From a virus: a stretch of DNA of 35,139 nt. Made by a program: the position numbers and the translations under genes. The notes beneath the pieces are model-generated. The model ran no database searches, was not told where the DNA came from, and worked only from the letters and a program-made list of their open reading frames with translations. The DNA is taken from positions 1 through 35,139 of the IMG/VR virus record IMGVR_UViG_3300046007_000143; one strand, 5' to 3'. The stretch's first letter is position 1; every line of letters begins with the position of its first letter. Positions 32,380 to 35,139 of the stretch are shown piece after piece.

Positions 32380-32514
32380 AGTGGTATTAAGAGCGCTGGG
32401 ACACGCAGGGCAGGAAACGCAGTCATGGATGTGTAAGTCTGTATTTAACGACGCAATTTACAACCGCCGACCCATGCAATACAACCGCTGCCTGCGGCCC
32501 AGCGAAACTTTTAT
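32380..32514. other. intergenic gap upstream of HTH gene
   Basis: This 135-base stretch separates the 77-aa gene's end from the helix-turn-helix gene's start. It holds the TACAACCGC direct repeats and no ORF with a ribosome site on the minus strand. The + strand ORF beginning at 32381 lacks a Shine-Dalgarno and continues antisense into the 77-aa gene, so it is not accepted. Regulatory DNA is the most likely content. Confidence 0.5.
32459..32488. promoter_or_regulatory. direct repeats, candidate operator
   Basis: The 9-base sequence TACAACCGC occurs at 32459-32467 and again at 32480-32488, start to start 21 bases apart, two helical turns. They sit 80-110 bases upstream of the helix-turn-helix gene and 27 bases beyond the end of the upstream 77-aa gene. 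Spacing on one DNA face suits a dimeric or cooperative regulator. Function is inferred. No convincing -35/-10 pair was found in this 135-base gap. Confidence 0.35.
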
Positions 32515-32748
32515 TTACGGATTAACTGTACTCACAGATCCCGTCTTGCCGCGTGTCCACAGCATGAGGCTGATCCGTTTAGCTCCCGCCTTCAACAGAT
32601 CATCAACCGTGTAGACGGCGATGCCCTGCCTTGGGTAGCCGGGGCCGACAAAGAGACTGTCATTGCGGTAGTGTGGAAGATATGTCACACCATTAACTTG
32701 GTAGCCGTAGTTGTCCACGCGAGGCGCGGTGTCGTGTGTTGTTGTCAT
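32515..32748 (-). CDS. small hypothetical protein, replication module
   Basis: The 77-residue protein has an N-terminal polar end, a Tyr/Gly-rich beta segment (YGYQVNGVTYLPHYRND), FVGPGYP and a short helix (TVDDLLKAGAKRI) before a basic tail. AAGGA lies five bases before the ATG, a strong ribosome site, and it follows the SSB-like gene by 22 bases. I do not recognise a family. It may be a regulator or host-takeover protein, but there is nothing in the sequence to decide. Confidence 0.65.
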   Translation of the reverse strand: MTTTHDTAPRVDNYGYQVNGVTYLPHYRNDSLFVGPGYPRQGIAVYTVDDLLKAGAKRISLMLWTRGKTGSVSTVNP

Positions 32749-32770
32749 TTTTTTCCTTTGATGTTAAGGG

Positions 32771-33745
32771 TTACTCGTCATCCCAGTCAGCGACCACATC
32801 GGCCAGCGCTTTCTTGCCGGGCACAGCGGTTGGCTTTGCCGCCGCTGCCTTCTTCACGACTGGCTCTTCGTCTTCCTCGTCTGCCACTTCAACCACGGGG
32901 GCTGGCTTGGCCTTGGCCTTTGGCTTCGGTGCGGGTGCTTCGTCTTCTTCCTCGACTTCTGGTGCTGGTGCAGCCTTGGCAGCGGGAGCCTTGCCCTTGA
33001 GTGCGTCCGCAGGCTTGCCCATGTCCATACCAGCGGCGTCCATCGTGATGGCCTTCTTGGCTTCGGCGGTGTCGCCCTGCTTGGTGGCTTCAGTGAACTC
33101 GTCATCGGTCAACCAGCGCATGGCTTTGAAGAACAACTTGGGGGACTCGCTGGCAGTGTCGAACTTCATACGGGTCACAACAGTGCTGGGGTCAACGCCT
33201 TGGGCCACGAGCCAGCGAGCGTACGCTTGCAGTGGGCGGTTGTCGCCTTCTTCCTTGCCGAAGATCGAGGTGGCTGGCAGGGACAACTGCATCACATCGC
33301 CTTCAATGTTGTTGGCCAGCGTCACGGCCAAGCGCTGCTGATAACGGCAGGCACGGCTATTGCCTTGACCGGAGCCCGCCACGTTCTGTGGGCAGGAGGC
33401 GCAGGTGTCGGACTGCTTGGCCTTGCTCTTCGGGTCAGGCTTGTCGCCGTCATTGGACTGGCAGTCAGGTGCGGTAGCGGTTGCGTCCTTGTCGTACTTG
33501 GCTGCGTAGAACACGCGGGCCACCTTCGGGGCGGCCTTGACGATCACCACATCGAGGAAGCGCTCATCGACTGCTGCGATTTCTTTGCCGTCAGAGATCA
33601 GACGGAACACACCGCCTTTGATCGACACGCGCTTACCGCTGGCACCAGCACCGCCACCCGCAAGGGCTTTGGCAATGTCAGACATCTCGGCCTTGCGTGC
33701 AAACGCTGGGACTTGGGAGGGGTTAAAAAGGGCTACGTTGCTCAT
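32771..33745 (-). CDS. probable single-stranded DNA-binding protein
   Basis: The 324-residue protein has an N-terminal beta-rich region (about 36-80, RVSIKGGVFRLISDGKEIAA), then C95 and a cluster C115-x2-C118...C133 suited to zinc. A disordered Ala/Lys/Pro/Glu-rich tail from about 230 ends in VVADWDDE. An acidic tip with an aromatic residue is how SSB proteins recruit partners. Its place between the helicase and primase fits an SSB. The beta core does not match standard SSB by eye, and T4 gp32-like zinc SSBs are the closest analogy. Confidence is moderate; other DNA-binding roles are possible. Confidence 0.65.
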   Translation of the reverse strand: MSNVALFNPSQVPAFARKAEMSDIAKALAGGGAGASGKRVSIKGGVFRLISDGKEIAAVDERFLDVVIVKAAPKVARVFYAAKYDKDATATAPDCQSNDGDKPDPKSKAKQSDTCASCPQNVAGSGQGNSRACRYQQRLAVTLANNIEGDVMQLSLPATSIFGKEEGDNRPLQAYARWLVAQGVDPSTVVTRMKFDTASESPKLFFKAMRWLTDDEFTEATKQGDTAEAKKAITMDAAGMDMGKPADALKGKAPAAKAAPAPEVEEEDEAPAPKPKAKAKPAPVVEVADEEDEEPVVKKAAAAKPTAVPGKKALADVVADWDDE

Positions 33746-33756
33746 GGGGTTCTTTC

Positions 33757-34161
33757 TTACTTGCTTGGTTTGCGAACGGAAATATCGTACTCAGCGTTGG
33801 AGTTGAGTCCGGGTGGCAGGGTGCCGGGGTTTTCTTCGAGGAACTGCTTCATGTTGCCCTGAGCAATTCGTTTCTCGAACAGATCGAGCGCGTCATGCTG
33901 CGTCACAAAGGTCTTGAACGAATCCCAGTCCGATGTTGAGTAGCGTGTCTTGATCGACATGACAACTGTGCCTTGCGGCGTGTTGACGGATGTGACACCA
34001 AGCGCTTGCATCTGGTCTTTCATTGCGTGCTTGATGTCGTCTTGCGTGGCCTTGAGCATCTCCACTTTCGTGTCGTACTCCTTGGTCAGCAGTTCGATTT
34101 CGCTGCGAATCTTTCGGTAGACCTTCGCCAGCTTGTCGAGGGGGATGACTGGTGTAGTCAT
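33757..34161 (-). CDS. conserved phage replication-module protein
   Basis: The ATG at 34161, six bases after AGGAGA, is preferred over an upstream in-frame start at 34224. The 134-residue protein has an N-terminal coiled-coil-like helix (LAKVYRKIRSEIELLTKEYD, 9-28) and continues helically through KVEMLKATQDDIKHAMKDQM. A beta part follows (TPQGTVVMSIKTRYSTSDWDS), then LFEKRIAQGNMKQFLEENP and LPPGLN...ISVRKPSK. I recognise this pattern as a widespread phage protein of unknown function near replication genes. The shape resembles host-nuclease inhibitors such as Gam, but no residue evidence supports that. Confidence 0.7.
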   Translation of the reverse strand: MTTPVIPLDKLAKVYRKIRSEIELLTKEYDTKVEMLKATQDDIKHAMKDQMQALGVTSVNTPQGTVVMSIKTRYSTSDWDSFKTFVTQHDALDLFEKRIAQGNMKQFLEENPGTLPPGLNSNAEYDISVRKPSK

Positions 34162-34196
34162 GGGCTTCTCCTGTTGTTGTTTGTCTAAGGTTGGAC

Positions 34197-34224
34197 AGTG
34201 TACACACGTTCTGGTTCTTTGCAA
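34197..34224 (-). promoter_or_regulatory. candidate sigma-70-like promoter
   Basis: On the minus strand TTGCAA (34224-34219) and TACACT (34202-34197) are separated by 16 bases and match four of six positions of each bacterial consensus. The predicted start lies about 29 bases before the ATG at 34161, with a good Shine-Dalgarno between. The palindrome GTGTACAC (34198-34205) overlaps the -10 and could be an operator. It would transcribe the SSB and downstream replication genes. The only intergenic gap here is 68 bases. Confidence 0.45.
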
Positions 34225-34229
34225 CTCCT

Positions 34230-35139
34230 TTATTTTTTAATTTCCATGTTGAACATTTCGGTCAAAAGTGAGTGGCTGCTCACATTACTTTGCAGTGCCT
34301 TGAACATCTTCTTCTCGATGGGACTGCCCTCGATGTGGATGACCGTCACCTTGTCAGAGTCCTGACCCTTCCTGTCAGCTCGTGCAATGCACTGAACGTA
34401 CTGCTCAACAGACATCAACGGTCCGTAGAACACAACGGTGTCAGCAGCAGTTAGGGTAATCCCGTGTGCCGATGCTTGCGGTTGCATCACGAGGACTCGC
34501 GGGTCGGCTTCCGTTTGGAAGCGCCTGATGATGTCCGCACGCTTGGTCGGTGTCACGCCGCCGTGGATGCACTCAGCGCTGATGCCCTTCTTGCGCAAGT
34601 GCGTATGCAGTGCGTCAATGCTGGAGCGGAACAGCGCAAAGATCAAAACCTTGCGGTCAGTCTCCTCAAGGATTTCTTCAATGACACTCATGCGGGGGCT
34701 GGCGTCAAACTCTACTACCTCATGGTCGTCCGTGTAGGCAGCGCCGCAACTGATCTGGAGCAGCTTGGACACGCTAGCTGCGGCATTGACCGCGCTGATT
34801 GTCTCCCCCGCCGCATGGATCATCATGCTGTCCTTGAGCAAGTTGTAGTACTTGGCCTGCTGCGGCGTGAGCGCTACCTCTCGCGTTACTGTGACGACTG
34901 GCGGCAAGTCCAGACACTGCGCTTTGGTGAACCTGATGGCCGGTTGTAGCGCGTCATGCACTAGGTTCTTTGCGTCAGGCTTTGGTGCCCACTTGAACAT
35001 GGTGATCTTGTTCATCACTTTGTCGCGCCATGCTGTGAAGAACTTCGGAACGCCCTCCGGGTTCACCAGCTTGGCCAAGCCATACGCATCGACCGGGGAC
35101 TGTGACGCTGGAGTTCCCGTCATCATCCACAAAAAAGTC
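34230..35139 (-). CDS. SNF2-type helicase, C-terminal part (partial)
   Basis: The gene runs off the window end; about 303 residues remain. The visible part begins just before motif III (LWMMTGTPASQSP) and has a RecA-like C-terminal domain with KVLIFALFRSSIDALHTHL (motif IV), ECIHGGVT, VLVMQPQASAHGITLTAADTVVFY (motif V region, within 20-residue steps) and QCIARADRKGQ (motif VI). SNF2-family proteins are ATP-driven DNA translocases and occur in many phage replication modules. Walker A and DExx motifs would lie beyond the edge. A TTG at 35132 is not a real start because the frame stays open to the edge. Confidence 0.85.
   Translation of the reverse strand, partial: TFLWMMTGTPASQSPVDAYGLAKLVNPEGVPKFFTAWRDKVMNKITMFKWAPKPDAKNLVHDALQPAIRFTKAQCLDLPPVVTVTREVALTPQQAKYYNLLKDSMMIHAAGETISAVNAAASVSKLLQISCGAAYTDDHEVVEFDASPRMSVIEEILEETDRKVLIFALFRSSIDALHTHLRKKGISAECIHGGVTPTKRADIIRRFQTEADPRVLVMQPQASAHGITLTAADTVVFYGPLMSVEQYVQCIARADRKGQDSDKVTVIHIEGSPIEKKMFKALQSNVSSHSLLTEMFNMEIKK

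Noticed and set aside
32381-32614. + strand ORF in and beyond the 135-base gap
   Set aside because: It has no ribosome site, continues antisense into the 77-aa gene, and lies on the wrong strand for the module.

Overview
The window is a 35 kb piece of a tailed double-stranded DNA phage (Caudoviricetes). Gene content points to a short-tailed, podovirus-like virion: P22 gp4-like and gp10-like tail/stabilisation proteins, several fibre genes, no tail sheath or tube genes, and a block of low-complexity presumed ejection proteins ending in a 2,617-residue giant protein. No bacterial chromosomal gene, tRNA, integrase, insertion sequence or CRISPR array was seen. The sequence is moderately GC-rich (about 60% in many sampled lines) with several AT-richer patches. 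The host cannot be read from the sequence; an aquatic proteobacterium is a guess from resemblance to environmental phage genomes.

Positions 1-28841 (+ strand) form one tightly packed late operon whose genes abut or overlap by 1-4 nt or sit behind short Shine-Dalgarno-containing gaps. In order: a DUF5872-like protein encoded as two separate ORFs; a P22 gp4-like adaptor; a zinc-ribbon protein; two small basic proteins; an SU10-type adaptor; a free-standing HNH endonuclease; small virion proteins; a fibre cluster (a 1,144-aa fibre with YadA-head-like repeats, a glycine-rich adhesin followed by a tail assembly chaperone, and a collar-like fibre with His-x-His motifs); a lysis block (two single-span membrane proteins, a holin, a GH108 endolysin); a gp10-like protein; three low-complexity virion proteins; a hairpin terminator or attenuator; and the giant polyvalent protein with a zinc metallopeptidase motif and an LPD38-like C terminus.

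Positions 28838-35139 (- strand) carry the replication module, read right to left: a SNF2-type helicase cut by the window edge; a conserved protein of unknown function; a probable ssDNA-binding protein; a small unknown; a helix-turn-helix protein; a 60-aa protein ending in a consensus beta-clamp-binding motif; a fused AEP primase-helicase; and a small conserved protein. The modules converge with stop codons overlapping in CTAA at 28838-28841.

Terminase, portal, major capsid protein and DNA polymerase are not in the window. The packaging and capsid genes probably lie to the left of position 1 and the rest of replication to the right. The most notable features are the clamp-motif micro-protein, the giant metallopeptidase protein, the split DUF5872 gene, the three-tipped fibre cluster, and a Gly-Gly motif shared by three consecutive virion proteins.
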